Assembly (NCBI GenBank): GCA_947626675.1
Contig: CANQTC010000002.1
Coordinates: 124,001-188,000, forward strand
From: an uncultured Coprococcus sp.
GTDB lineage: Bacteria; Bacillota; Clostridia; Lachnospirales; Lachnospiraceae
DNA length: 64,000 nucleotides
Direction of reading: 5' to 3'
Shown: positions 28,196 through 37,555 of the stretch, piece by piece
Position numbering within the stretch: position 1 is the stretch's first letter
Layout of the letters: each line of letters starts with the position of its first letter
Position numbers and translations under genes: made by a program
The notes under the pieces: model-generated
What the model saw: the letters and a program-made list of their open reading frames with translations, nothing else
The model's database searches: none
What the model was told of the DNA's origin: nothing

Positions 28196-29122
28196 TTACT
28201 TCTCGTAATTCATTCCGTAAATCAGATACCATTTACCCATTCTCTTATATACGCTTACACTTGCCTTATATTCAATATCCTTATCACTGCCTTTAATCTC
28301 CCAGTCCATCTCAACTTCCGCAGCAGCGCTTATACTGATACCCATTTCTTTTTTAATTTTTTTTTTGCCTTCTTTAAAGCTCTTTCCCTTTTCTTTATCT
28401 ACATCTGTTATTTTACATTTAATCTTCTTTACTTTTCCTACATCAGAATAATCCATTTCATCATAGAAATCATCTATATCTCTTTCTATGCTTTTCATGA
28501 TATCATCTTTGTCCTGGTCCAGCTCATCTTCCATATACTTTATAAACTTTTTATCATATAATTTATAATATTTCTTTGGCTTGTTATCTTCAAATGCTTC
28601 TGTATATGCCTTTGCTACACTCTTAGGACTCTGCTTTCCATGTCCCAGAAATCCTCTTAAAATAGAAATAATCAATATCAGTGCTACAAGTGCAACTGCA
28701 CCCATAATAATTAAATTCTTATTATTATCTATCACATTTTTCAATCCAGCCATATCAAATTTTAATTTAGAAGACTTTCCTGACTGCGGCTGATTTTGGT
28801 ACATCTGCTGACCGTTCTGCTGATACATCTGCTGGCTCATATCCGGCTGACCATACATCTGCTGACCATTCTGCTGATACGTCTGCTGGCTCATATCCGG
28901 CTGACCGTACATCTGCTGACCGTTCTGCTGATACATCTGCTGGCTCATATCCGGCTGACCGTACATCTGCTGACCATTCTGCTGATACGTCTGCTGGCTC
29001 ATATCCGGCTGACCGTACATCTGCTGACCATTCTGCTGATACATATTTGGCTGACCGTACATCTGTCCGCCATTTTGAAAGTTGGTCTGATTATTCTGAC
29101 CATTATTCATGTTTTCATCCAT
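28196..29122 (-). CDS. One-TM protein with Q/N/M/Y-rich repeat N-terminus, paralogue 2 of 3
   Basis: The 308-residue protein has a cytoplasmic low-complexity N-terminus (about 1-112) made of an 18-residue repeat QQNGQQMYGQPDMSQQxY with T or M alternating at x, a short linker, one membrane helix (about 136-156) and an extracytoplasmic domain (about 165-308) with the same pattern as its neighbours: a helical KYYKLYDKKFIKYMEDEL segment, a charged middle and a final GKWYLIYGMNYE hairpin. The N-terminus is prion-like in composition. GAGGG precedes the ATG. Function unknown; a role in assembling or clustering at the membrane is a guess from composition. A possible promoter is at 29203-29231. Confidence 0.75.
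   Translation of the reverse strand: MDENMNNGQNNQTNFQNGGQMYGQPNMYQQNGQQMYGQPDMSQQTYQQNGQQMYGQPDMSQQMYQQNGQQMYGQPDMSQQTYQQNGQQMYGQPDMSQQMYQQNGQQMYQNQPQSGKSSKLKFDMAGLKNVIDNNKNLIIMGAVALVALILIISILRGFLGHGKQSPKSVAKAYTEAFEDNKPKKYYKLYDKKFIKYMEDELDQDKDDIMKSIERDIDDFYDEMDYSDVGKVKKIKCKITDVDKEKGKSFKEGKKKIKKEMGISISAAAEVEMDWEIKGSDKDIEYKASVSVYKRMGKWYLIYGMNYEK
28823..29038 (-). repeat. 54-bp tandem repeat, four copies (108-bp higher-order period)
   Basis: Four in-frame 54-bp units encode QQNGQQMYGQPDMSQQ(T/M)Y, with T, M, T, M in order, so the DNA has a 108-bp higher-order period. Partial units flank it to about 28796 and 29083. Near identity of the units suggests recent expansion and likely copy-number variation. 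Confidence 0.9.
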
Positions 29123-29202
29123 AATTCCCTCTAAACCTCCGGATAAATATAATATTTCTCATTTTTTCTGCATTTTACTGTCCATACGACATGATATATA
29201 TA

Positions 29203-29231
29203 AATTTATCATCTTTATGAAATATATGCAA
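29203..29231 (-). promoter_or_regulatory. Possible promoter of the Q/N-rich membrane protein gene
   Basis: TTGCAT (29231-29226), 17 bases, then TAAATT (29208-29203) on the minus strand, about 80 bases before the start codon and downstream of the preceding gene's terminator. An inverted repeat ATGATA-N10-TATCAT (29191-29212) overlaps the -10. Confidence 0.45.
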
Positions 29232-29274
29232 GACCTTTTGTACAATATTATATCTTATATTATATCTTAATAAT

Positions 29275-29320
29275 AAAAGCAGAAGCCCGGCTGTCTATAA
29301 ACAGCCGGGCTTCTGCTTTT
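29275..29320 (-). terminator. Strong rho-independent terminator
   Basis: A perfect 20-bp stem (AAAAGCAGAAGCCCGGCTGT and its complement) with a 6-base loop, followed on the minus strand by TATTATT, starts one base after the stop of the 29322-29873 gene. The stem has A residues on one side and T residues on the other, so it could act in both directions. Confidence 0.95.
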
Positions 29321-29321
29321 A

Positions 29322-29873
29322 TCATTCTGGAAAGTCAACATAATCCAGATACCATCCGTCTTTGCATTTCAATACAAAGACCTGTGCTGTGATATCTGCA
29401 GTTCCCTTATCCCCTGTAACATGCCATGTCATATCCACGCACCTGTATTTTTCAACACCATCAACGCCGTATTCAGCAAATTCAGAAACCAGTTCATCTA
29501 CATTACTTACCGTCACTACAGCATTTCTTTTTGCATCGATTGACTGAATCGTTCCTACTTTGTCCTGCATCCTGCTTTTAAAATCATCGATATGTGTCTG
29601 CTGCATATCATCAACCGTCATATACTTGAAATTATCTTCGCAATATTTTACATATCCCGGTGCAATTACATTTTTTAAATCTGTTCCATTTCCTGATTCA
29701 TAGATTTCTACCGCTTTATCAGCAATCCGGCTGCTGTGATAAACAAATCCCATATAGACACTTCCAAATATCATACATACAAGCACTACACATACTGCCG
29801 CAGTAATAATAATCACCTTACCGGTATTGTTCTTCTTTTCTTCATTATTCTTTTCGTTTTTTTTATCTGCCAT
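29322..29873 (-). CDS. One-TM protein with extracytoplasmic domain, paralogue 3 of 3
   Basis: The start at 29873 (MADKKNEKNNEEKK) is set by AAGGAA upstream; the raw frame extends to 29897. The 183-residue product has a lysine/asparagine-rich cytoplasmic N-terminus, one membrane helix (about 20-43) and an extracytoplasmic domain of about 140 residues. Shared features with the two downstream genes are a VIAPGYVKYCEDNF helix, a variable middle with a Val-rich strand, and a final KCKDGWYLDYVDF hairpin. It follows plsC by 13 bases, so it is probably the last gene of a transcript that includes plsC and possibly the atp operon. Function unknown. Confidence 0.7.
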   Translation of the reverse strand: MADKKNEKNNEEKKNNTGKVIIITAAVCVVLVCMIFGSVYMGFVYHSSRIADKAVEIYESGNGTDLKNVIAPGYVKYCEDNFKYMTVDDMQQTHIDDFKSRMQDKVGTIQSIDAKRNAVVTVSNVDELVSEFAEYGVDGVEKYRCVDMTWHVTGDKGTADITAQVFVLKCKDGWYLDYVDFPE

Positions 29874-29886
29874 ATTTATTTCCTTA

Positions 29887-30612
29887 TTACCAATCATTCA
29901 TACTCTTCATCGTATTCAGCTTTGTCTCTATCATATTGACAACCATATCCCGGATTTCAGTCGTTTTCAGTTTCTCAATCCTTTCATATGGTATAGGCTC
30001 CAAAAATGCAAGCTGTGTAATAACCTTTTTTAATGAATTTTCCCCAAAAGGCTTAAATGAATCATACAATACGACAGGGACAATCGGACATTTTGCCTTT
30101 TTTGCAATTTTAAAGCTGCCTGCGCTAAATCCCCCTAATGTATTGCAGTTATCATCATATCCACCCTCCGGAAATACAAGATATCGTCTTCCTGCCTGTA
30201 TCTCCGTCGCCACATCATTGATAACCTGTATCTGCTGATGGATATCTTCTTTATTAAGCCTTTGCGCCCTCATCAGATTACACAACTGGTCAACGATAAA
30301 TAACTTCGAGCGCTTTGCATCCATAACAAATGTAAGTGGCTTTTCATGATTTGCGATAACGCCCAATGCGTCATATTTTCCCTGATGATTTGCGTACATA
30401 ATATATCCGCCTTCTTCAGGGAGTTTCTCCATTCCTGATGCAACTGTAGTTATTCTCCCTCTTCTTCTTACATGCTCAATTATCGTCTGAGCCATCCTGT
30501 AACATGTACATTCATCATATTTTTCAGGATGACGCGCATAATAAGACATTTTTGGCACATAATAGATAATCAAAAAAATACACGAAATAATTACAGCAAC
30601 AAATCGTACCAT
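29887..30612 (-). CDS. plsC: 1-acyl-sn-glycerol-3-phosphate acyltransferase family protein
   Basis: The 241-residue membrane-associated enzyme has an N-terminal hydrophobic helix (about 2-19) and the acyltransferase motifs HX4D (NHQGKYD, His76 and Asp81), a middle motif with FVMDAKRSKLF, FPEGGYDD (glycerol-phosphate binding) and CPIVPVVLYDS. It should acylate lysophosphatidic acid to phosphatidic acid in phospholipid synthesis, although lysophospholipid acyltransferases share the same motifs. It lies 27 bases after atpC on the same strand, so the ATP synthase transcript may run into it. Confidence 0.88.
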   Translation of the reverse strand: MVRFVAVIISCIFLIIYYVPKMSYYARHPEKYDECTCYRMAQTIIEHVRRRGRITTVASGMEKLPEEGGYIMYANHQGKYDALGVIANHEKPLTFVMDAKRSKLFIVDQLCNLMRAQRLNKEDIHQQIQVINDVATEIQAGRRYLVFPEGGYDDNCNTLGGFSAGSFKIAKKAKCPIVPVVLYDSFKPFGENSLKKVITQLAFLEPIPYERIEKLKTTEIRDMVVNMIETKLNTMKSMNDW

Positions 30613-30639
30613 CCTATTACCTCTTCCTCTATTGCACTA

Positions 30640-31044
30640 CTAAATCTTCTCTGTTACTCTAAGCCTTGTAAGCGCCCTTGAAAGCGAAGCCTCGCTTTGT
30701 TTATATTCTTTCAGACTCTCTTTCTGCCTGAGCCGCTCCTCAGCCCGTTCCTTTGCCTGCTTTGCCCGTACCCGGTCTATGTCTTCCGGTCTTTCTGCTG
30801 AATCCACGATAAGAATTACCCGATTATTTACAATCTGTACAAAGCCTTCACCGACAACACCTATAATCTCTTCGCCCTTTGCAGTCTTTATACGAATCTC
30901 TCCAATGCTGGTTGCTATAACCATATTGGCATGATGCGCCTGTACTGCCATCTCTCCATCTTCCAAAGGCAGTACAAGCTGACATACTCTGTCCTCAAAG
31001 AATAATTTATCACTTGATAAAACTCTCAAAAAAAATGTATTCAT
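30640..31044 (-). CDS. atpC: ATP synthase F1 epsilon subunit
   Basis: The 134-residue subunit has the N-terminal beta-sandwich (FFEDRVCQLVLPLEDGEMAV, GVVGEGFVQIVNNRVILIVD) and the C-terminal two-helix domain that can inhibit rotation. GGGGGAGG lies just before the ATG. It is the last gene of atpBEFHAGDC, following atpD after 22 bases. Confidence 0.95.
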   Translation of the reverse strand: MNTFFLRVLSSDKLFFEDRVCQLVLPLEDGEMAVQAHHANMVIATSIGEIRIKTAKGEEIIGVVGEGFVQIVNNRVILIVDSAERPEDIDRVRAKQAKERAEERLRQKESLKEYKQSEASLSRALTRLRVTEKI

Positions 31045-31066
31045 ACTGTACCTCCCCCTCTACATA

Positions 31067-32470
<1,404 letters not shown>

Positions 32471-33355
32471 TTACTTTCTATTCTGCAAAGCCCTGGCACC
32501 TCCGGCTATCTCAGTAATCTCCTGTGTTATAGCCGCCTGTCTGGCTCTGTTAAATTTTATACTTAAATCATTAAGCATTTCTTTTGCACTGTTCGTGGCA
32601 GAGTCCATCGCCATCATACGACTGTTCTGCTCGCTGCAAAATGACTCTACTAATGCTCCATATATAAAGCCCGTAACATAATTCGGTATAATCCGGTCAA
32701 GGATTGCCTTTGGCGATGGTTCCATGACAATCTCTTCCTGAAATACACCCGTTGCTACATTTCCCAAATCCTTCTTTTCAAGCGGAAGCAGACGTATCAT
32801 CTCTGCATCTGCCTGAACACTGCTTTTCATATTGGTATAGATGATATATACCTCATCGATATCACCATCTTCATAATATTCGAGCATCTTATCAGCAATC
32901 ACCCTCGCTCTGTGCATACTTGGATTTTGCGCTGTATATTGAAAATGAATGTCTACAGGAACACCTCTTTTTGCAAAATAATGTCTGCCAACCTGACCGA
33001 CTACATAAAGTTCACTGTTCGGATGGTCTGCAAGTTCCTTTTCTGCAATCTTAATTACATTGTGGTTATATGCGCCTGCCATACCTTTATCTGCTGTCAC
33101 AACGATATAACCGCGCCGTCTATCCTCTTCCCGAATTCCTTCGCGGCTGTCATAATAAAGATGCTCCATCTCCGGCATATGACGTAATACTCTTGAAAGT
33201 GCAACCTGCAATGTATAGAAATACGGCTCTGTATTTTCCAAATCCTTTTTTGCCTTCTTTAGCTTAGACGAGGAAATCATATACATGGCATTTGTGATTT
33301 TCATTGTATCCTTAATACTTCTTATTCTGTTTTGGATTTCTTTGGTATTTGCCAA
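32471..33355 (-). CDS. atpG: ATP synthase F1 gamma subunit (TTG start)
   Basis: The rotor-shaft subunit has the family's conserved N-terminus (EIQNRIRSIKDTMKIT) and C-terminus (NRARQAAITQEITEIAGGARAL). GGAGAGG lies exactly eight bases before a TTG at 33355, giving MANTKEIQ, the usual start in related species. A GTG at 33364 is in frame but overlaps the ribosome site. The start lies five bases after the atpA stop, so the two are coupled. Length from TTG is 294. Confidence 0.95.
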   Translation of the reverse strand: MANTKEIQNRIRSIKDTMKITNAMYMISSSKLKKAKKDLENTEPYFYTLQVALSRVLRHMPEMEHLYYDSREGIREEDRRRGYIVVTADKGMAGAYNHNVIKIAEKELADHPNSELYVVGQVGRHYFAKRGVPVDIHFQYTAQNPSMHRARVIADKMLEYYEDGDIDEVYIIYTNMKSSVQADAEMIRLLPLEKKDLGNVATGVFQEEIVMEPSPKAILDRIIPNYVTGFIYGALVESFCSEQNSRMMAMDSATNSAKEMLNDLSIKFNRARQAAITQEITEIAGGARALQNRK

Positions 33356-33360
33356 TTCAA

Positions 33361-34863
33361 TCACCTCTCCATAAATGCCTTTGCTGCATCTAATATCTTT
33401 TTTTTCAGTTCATCATCAAGATTCTTCTTTTCTTCCAGTTCTGCTATAATATCCTGTTGTGCATCCTTAAAATATGCAAGCATATCCATCTGACGCTGCT
33501 TAATTTCTTTCGTATCTATATTCAGAAACAGCTTATTTGTTGCTGCTACAAGTGTAATAATCTCCTCTGCCATACTAAGCGGATTGCACAATGGCTGCTT
33601 TAGAAGTTCCATCAGTCCGCTTCCGTATGCAAGCTGCTCTTTTGTTGTTTCGTCAAGGTCTGAACTAAACTGGGTAAATACTTCCATCTCCCTGTACTGT
33701 GCCAAATCGATACGAATACTTCCCGATGCTTTCTTCATTCCCTTTGTCTGGGCAGCACCGCCGACTCGTGATACGGAAAGACCTACATTGACAGCAGGTC
33801 TCATTCCTGAAAAAAACAAATCACTTTCAAGGAATATCTGACCATCTGTGATAGATATAACATTTGTAGGTACATATGCTGACAAATCGCCAGCCTGCGT
33901 TTCTATAATCGGAAGCGCAGTTATTGAACCGCCTCCTAATTCTTCTTTCAGACGACTTGAACGTTCAAGCAGTCTTGAATGAAGATAGAATACATCTCCC
34001 GGATACGCTTCACGTCCCGGTGAACGGCCAAGCAGCAATGATAATGCCCTGTATGCAACTGCATGTTTTGACAAATCATCATACACAATCAGTACATCCT
34101 TGCCCTTATGCATGAAGTATTCTGCAAGTGCAGTTCCTGAATATGGCGCTATATACTGTAATGGCGCAGTATCGCTTGCCGTTGATGCTACAATGATGGA
34201 ATAATCCATCGCGTCATGCTTCTCAAGCGTTGAGACTATCTTCGCTATTGTAGAGGCTTTCTGACCTATAGCCACATATACACATATAACATCCTTGCCC
34301 TTTTGATTTAATATGGTATCAATCGCAATCGAGGTCTTGCCTGTCTGTCTGTCACCGATAATCAGTTCTCTTTGTCCCTTTCCTATTGGAAACATTGCAT
34401 CGATAGAAAGAATACCTGTTTCCATCGGTTCTTTAACAGATTGCCTGTCAACAATACTTGGTGCTTCCTGCTCAACCGGTCTGTATTCATCTGTTTCGAT
34501 GTTGCCTTTTCCGTCTATAGGCGCTCCCAGTGCATCCACAATACGTCCTATATAAGTATCTCCAACAGGAATACCTGCACGTTTCCCTGTTCTTGTAACC
34601 TTTGTGCCTTCTTTGATACCTCTGTCTTTGCCAAACAGGATACATCCGATTTCACATCTTCTGATATCCTGAACCATTCCTTTGACGCCATTTTCAAATA
34701 CAACAATCTCGCCATACATGGCATTGTCTATGCCATATATCGTTACAATCCCGTCGCCAACCCAGATAACAGTCCCTACTTCTTTATCCCGGGCATCAAA
34801 ATCGAAATTCTCTATCTCACTTTTTAGTATGGAGATAATATCTCCTGAACTAATTGAACTCAA
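33361..34863 (-). CDS. atpA: ATP synthase F1 alpha subunit (TTG start)
   Basis: The 500-residue subunit carries P-loop GDRQTGKTS, the Arg-finger region PAVNVGLSVSRVGGAAQ and the DAMFPIGKGQREL strand. The first codon is TTG (34863-34861), with GAGGTGA upstream; the only nearby ATG is out of frame and stops at once. It follows atpH by six bases. Non-catalytic nucleotide-binding subunit of F1. Confidence 0.97.
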   Translation of the reverse strand: MSSISSGDIISILKSEIENFDFDARDKEVGTVIWVGDGIVTIYGIDNAMYGEIVVFENGVKGMVQDIRRCEIGCILFGKDRGIKEGTKVTRTGKRAGIPVGDTYIGRIVDALGAPIDGKGNIETDEYRPVEQEAPSIVDRQSVKEPMETGILSIDAMFPIGKGQRELIIGDRQTGKTSIAIDTILNQKGKDVICVYVAIGQKASTIAKIVSTLEKHDAMDYSIIVASTASDTAPLQYIAPYSGTALAEYFMHKGKDVLIVYDDLSKHAVAYRALSLLLGRSPGREAYPGDVFYLHSRLLERSSRLKEELGGGSITALPIIETQAGDLSAYVPTNVISITDGQIFLESDLFFSGMRPAVNVGLSVSRVGGAAQTKGMKKASGSIRIDLAQYREMEVFTQFSSDLDETTKEQLAYGSGLMELLKQPLCNPLSMAEEIITLVAATNKLFLNIDTKEIKQRQMDMLAYFKDAQQDIIAELEEKKNLDDELKKKILDAAKAFMER

Positions 34864-34869
34864 TATTTA

Positions 34870-35373
34870 TCACCTCATAACCAATTTCTGTCTAAGAGAA
34901 TTATATCTGCCCAATATGCTCCAGTCATATTCCCGGTCGCCTGTGCGTATGATAAATCCTCCTATAAGCTCTTCCCTTTTAACCATAAGAAGTTCTACCG
35001 ATTTTTTTCCATGCTCTTTACAAAGGAACTCTTCCATCCCTTTTTTTTGCGCCTCCGTAGGCATTGTTACATAATAAAGGGTTGCCTGAAGTATATCATC
35101 TTCCCTGTTTTTAATTTTTACATATTCGTCACATATCTGATATATCAGCGGTATTCCGTTATTTCCGCATATCGTCTTCAGATAGTTACATATCTGCTTT
35201 GGAAATACTTTATCTATAATTCGCTTTTTTGTATCCCTGTCTACCACCGGACTTGTCAATGCTTCCAATAACACAGGATTATCCAAAAACAGTCTTTTTG
35301 TTTCTGCCACTGTTTCAGACGCTATCCCCAGTTGATACAGGACTTCTGCATAATTAACAGTTTTCTGTGTCAT
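34870..35373 (-). CDS. atpH: ATP synthase F1 delta subunit
   Basis: The 167-residue stator subunit shows the helical N-terminal domain (YAEVLYQLGIASE) and the conserved C-terminal strand GGFIIRTGDREYDWSILGRYNSLRQ region. Start at the ATG at 35373 is supported by AGGTGA; a GTG lies three codons earlier. It overlaps the atpF end by 20 bases. Confidence 0.93.
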   Translation of the reverse strand: MTQKTVNYAEVLYQLGIASETVAETKRLFLDNPVLLEALTSPVVDRDTKKRIIDKVFPKQICNYLKTICGNNGIPLIYQICDEYVKIKNREDDILQATLYYVTMPTEAQKKGMEEFLCKEHGKKSVELLMVKREELIGGFIIRTGDREYDWSILGRYNSLRQKLVMR

Positions 35374-35857
35374 GAGTCTCACCTGCTTTTTTTAAAAATT
35401 CATCATATAATGCCTGATTTTTATCATCATCTGAACTGTCGCCTATGATTCTTGCAGCCGCCGCCAGCGCTAAATCTGCAATCTGTGATTCCATATCACT
35501 CAGCGCTTTTTCACGTTCCATTTCAATCGATTTTTCTGCATCTTTTATCATACGATTGGATTTCAAATCTGCTTCATTCATAATACGGGTATATTCATTC
35601 TTCGCTTCCTGACGCGACTTTTCTCTGATATCCTCACATTCAGCTTCAACACCCGAAATGGTCGTCTCATATTCCTTCTTAAGCTGCATGGCCTCTTCCT
35701 TCGTCTGATTTGCGCTTGAAATCGTATTATGAATCATTTCCTCGCGTTCCTGAATTACTTTATTTACAGGATTTATCAGGAATTTTCTTAAAAGCAGAAA
35801 AAGAACTATTAAGTTTACTATGGTAAAGACCAGAGACCAGATATTAAAACTAATCAT
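35354..35857 (-). CDS. atpF: ATP synthase Fo subunit b
   Basis: The 167-residue subunit has one N-terminal membrane helix (about 7-28) and a long charged coiled coil (about 35-140) forming the peripheral stalk. AGGAGG precedes the ATG. A single b gene is present; no b' gene is seen. Confidence 0.94.
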   Translation of the reverse strand: MISFNIWSLVFTIVNLIVLFLLLRKFLINPVNKVIQEREEMIHNTISSANQTKEEAMQLKKEYETTISGVEAECEDIREKSRQEAKNEYTRIMNEADLKSNRMIKDAEKSIEMEREKALSDMESQIADLALAAAARIIGDSSDDDKNQALYDEFLKKAGETHDTENC

Positions 35858-35902
35858 TTATTGTCCTCCTGCCTTTCTGTCTATAGAGGTTATTCTTTCC
35901 AC

Positions 35903-36127
35903 TTATTTCAGTAATACAATAATCAGGAAACCAATAACGAAACCATAAATGGCGATTGCCTCTGCAAGTGCACAGCCAATAATTAAAAGTTTCATAATTT
36001 TGCTGTCTGCTTCCGGCTGTCTTGCTACTGCTTCTACTGCCTTTGACGTTGCAAGTCCTATTCCTATTCCTGAGCCAATACCTGTCAAAACTGCTATTGC
36101 TGCTCCAATTGCTATTAATCCATTCAT
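35903..36127 (-). CDS. atpE: ATP synthase Fo subunit c (proton type)
   Basis: The 74-residue hairpin has two membrane helices joined by the polar loop ARQPEA. The ion-binding carboxylate is Glu56, in ALAEAIAIYG. The two extra ligands that define Na+-binding c subunits are missing: the Gln of helix 1 is Ile23 (GSGIGIG) and the Ser/Thr after the Glu is Ala57. This indicates H+ coupling. AAGGAG precedes the ATG. Confidence 0.95.
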   Translation of the reverse strand: MNGLIAIGAAIAVLTGIGSGIGIGLATSKAVEAVARQPEADSKIMKLLIIGCALAEAIAIYGFVIGFLIIVLLK

Positions 36128-36142
36128 TTTTCTATCTCCTTT

Positions 36143-36835
36143 TTATTCTAATCCTTCCTGCATATATAACGCAGTTAAAAACGTAAATACAAATGCCTGT
36201 AAAAAACCATCAAAGAAATCAAAATACAGGCTTAGTGGTATTGGCACAATCAGCGGCACTACCACTTCAATCAGCTTCATAATTACAAAAGCACCCAGCA
36301 CATTACCAAATAATCGCATACAAAGCGACAATGGTTTAATCACAAGCTCCATGACATTTAACGGAGCAATGACTGCTACCGGCTCTGCAAAGCTTTTTGC
36401 CCACCCTTTTGCACCTTTATTCCGTATCGCCGATATCTGTACAAGAACGATACTCATAATCGCAAGGGCGGCTGTCACATTAATATCTTTCGTCGGAGGT
36501 TTAAAACCAAATATGCCTATGATATTCGCAAGACCTATGTAAAGTATTACGGTAATCAGATATGGCACATACGCCTTTCCCTTTTCTCCTAATACTTCTT
36601 CAAATAAATGATTAAAGGTCGTTACAATGGTCTCTAAGACCAACTGCTTTTTTCCCGGATTTTCAACCTTAAGGTTTCTGACAAATATAACCGACAGCAA
36701 TACAAGTATCGCCATGACAATCCATGTCACGATAACAGATTCGGTTATGGGAATTCCGCCAAATATCGGTATTGTAAATATTGTTTTACAATTCAGTTCC
36801 TCCGTCAGCTCTGCTGCTAAATCCGTATTCCTCAC
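36143..36835 (-). CDS. atpB: ATP synthase Fo subunit a (GTG start)
   Basis: The 230-residue subunit has five or six membrane helices and the essential Arg in helix 4 (VIKPLSLCMRLFGNVLGAF), with the C-terminal helix reading FLQAFVFTFLTALYMQEGLE. The frame starts at a GTG (36835) after AGAGGA; no ATG is available. It is the first atp gene and follows a small HAD gene by 26 bases. No atpI gene is seen. Confidence 0.94.
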   Translation of the reverse strand: MRNTDLAAELTEELNCKTIFTIPIFGGIPITESVIVTWIVMAILVLLSVIFVRNLKVENPGKKQLVLETIVTTFNHLFEEVLGEKGKAYVPYLITVILYIGLANIIGIFGFKPPTKDINVTAALAIMSIVLVQISAIRNKGAKGWAKSFAEPVAVIAPLNVMELVIKPLSLCMRLFGNVLGAFVIMKLIEVVVPLIVPIPLSLYFDFFDGFLQAFVFTFLTALYMQEGLE

Positions 36836-36861
36836 TTCCTCTCATATAATAAGGCTTCCGC

Positions 36862-37317
36862 CTATTTATTTAAAAGCGCTATCGCTTTTTTAGCATTTTC
36901 TTCTGTAAGTCCATGCGTTACATTCTCTGTATCAATCCAGTTATCATGGAGATTTTCTTTTTCCCAGTCCATATCCATGTCATCCAAAATCACAAAATGT
37001 TCTACCTGATTATTCTCTATATAAGCTTTCACTTCACTGGCTCTGCCATAATCGCCCTTGACAGCCGGCGTGATACCGGAAATCTCAAGTCCGGCTTCAC
37101 TCAGCTTATCCAGTAATTCTTTTATATGAGAATTTTTTTCGACATCTTTATATATAGAAGTCCGCCAGTCGGAAGTAAGCACCAGGTCTGCCGCTGTAGC
37201 AGCAACGATTGTTTTGAGATTTGTAATATTCTTTCTGTCTATGTACTCATCTGTTCTTCCACATATAAATTTATTTGAATTTAATACCCCTTCAACATCA
37301 AAAAATATCGTTTTCAT
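36862..37317 (-). CDS. Small HAD-domain protein (Swiss-Army-Knife RNA repair type HAD)
   Basis: The 151-residue protein resembles stand-alone HAD domains of the type found in Swiss-Army-Knife RNA repair proteins: motif I FFDVEGVLN (Asp6 nucleophile; the second Asp replaced by Glu), motif II LTSDWR, and an acidic motif near the end (VILDDMDMDW). It lacks cap domains, so large substrates such as RNA ends or proteins are possible. Its substrate is unknown. It lies directly upstream of atpB on the same strand with a promoter further up, so it may be the first gene of the ATP synthase transcript. Confidence 0.75.
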   Translation of the reverse strand: MKTIFFDVEGVLNSNKFICGRTDEYIDRKNITNLKTIVAATAADLVLTSDWRTSIYKDVEKNSHIKELLDKLSEAGLEISGITPAVKGDYGRASEVKAYIENNQVEHFVILDDMDMDWEKENLHDNWIDTENVTHGLTEENAKKAIALLNK

Positions 37318-37360
37318 CTGTTTTCCTATATTCCCCTTATTTTCTTATTTTACATCTGCC

Positions 37361-37388
37361 ATTATAGCACAAACCTGTAAAAATGAAA
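37361..37388 (-). promoter_or_regulatory. Probable promoter of HAD-atp operon
   Basis: On the minus strand TTTCAT, 16 bases, TGCTATAAT: an extended -10 with perfect TATAAT (37366-37361), about 45 bases before the HAD gene start and downstream of the MATE gene's terminator. Confidence 0.6.
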
Positions 37389-37394
37389 GCTTTT

Positions 37395-37428
37395 TAAAAG
37401 AAAAAGACTACCACCGAAGTGATAGTCT
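37395..37428 (-). terminator. Rho-independent terminator of the MATE gene
   Basis: On the minus strand AGACTATCAC-TTCG-GTGGTAGTCT, with a stable UUCG tetraloop, is followed by TTTTCTTTT. It lies about 130 bases after the MATE stop. Confidence 0.9.
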
Positions 37429-37555
37429 ATTCCCCATTACAAAATATTGTAGCACCTTTTTAGTAACTTTCCCCAATCTTCTGTCACCAAATCAAGTAAC
37501 ACATGTACATATTATAACATATTTCTTTAATATGTAAAGCAGATTTGTATATTTT

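Noticed and set aside
28823-29038. Regular 54-bp repeats, CRISPR-like at first sight
   Set aside because: The units are contiguous, in frame and coding on the minus strand, with no unique spacers. The open frame on the opposite strand is a shadow of the repeat.
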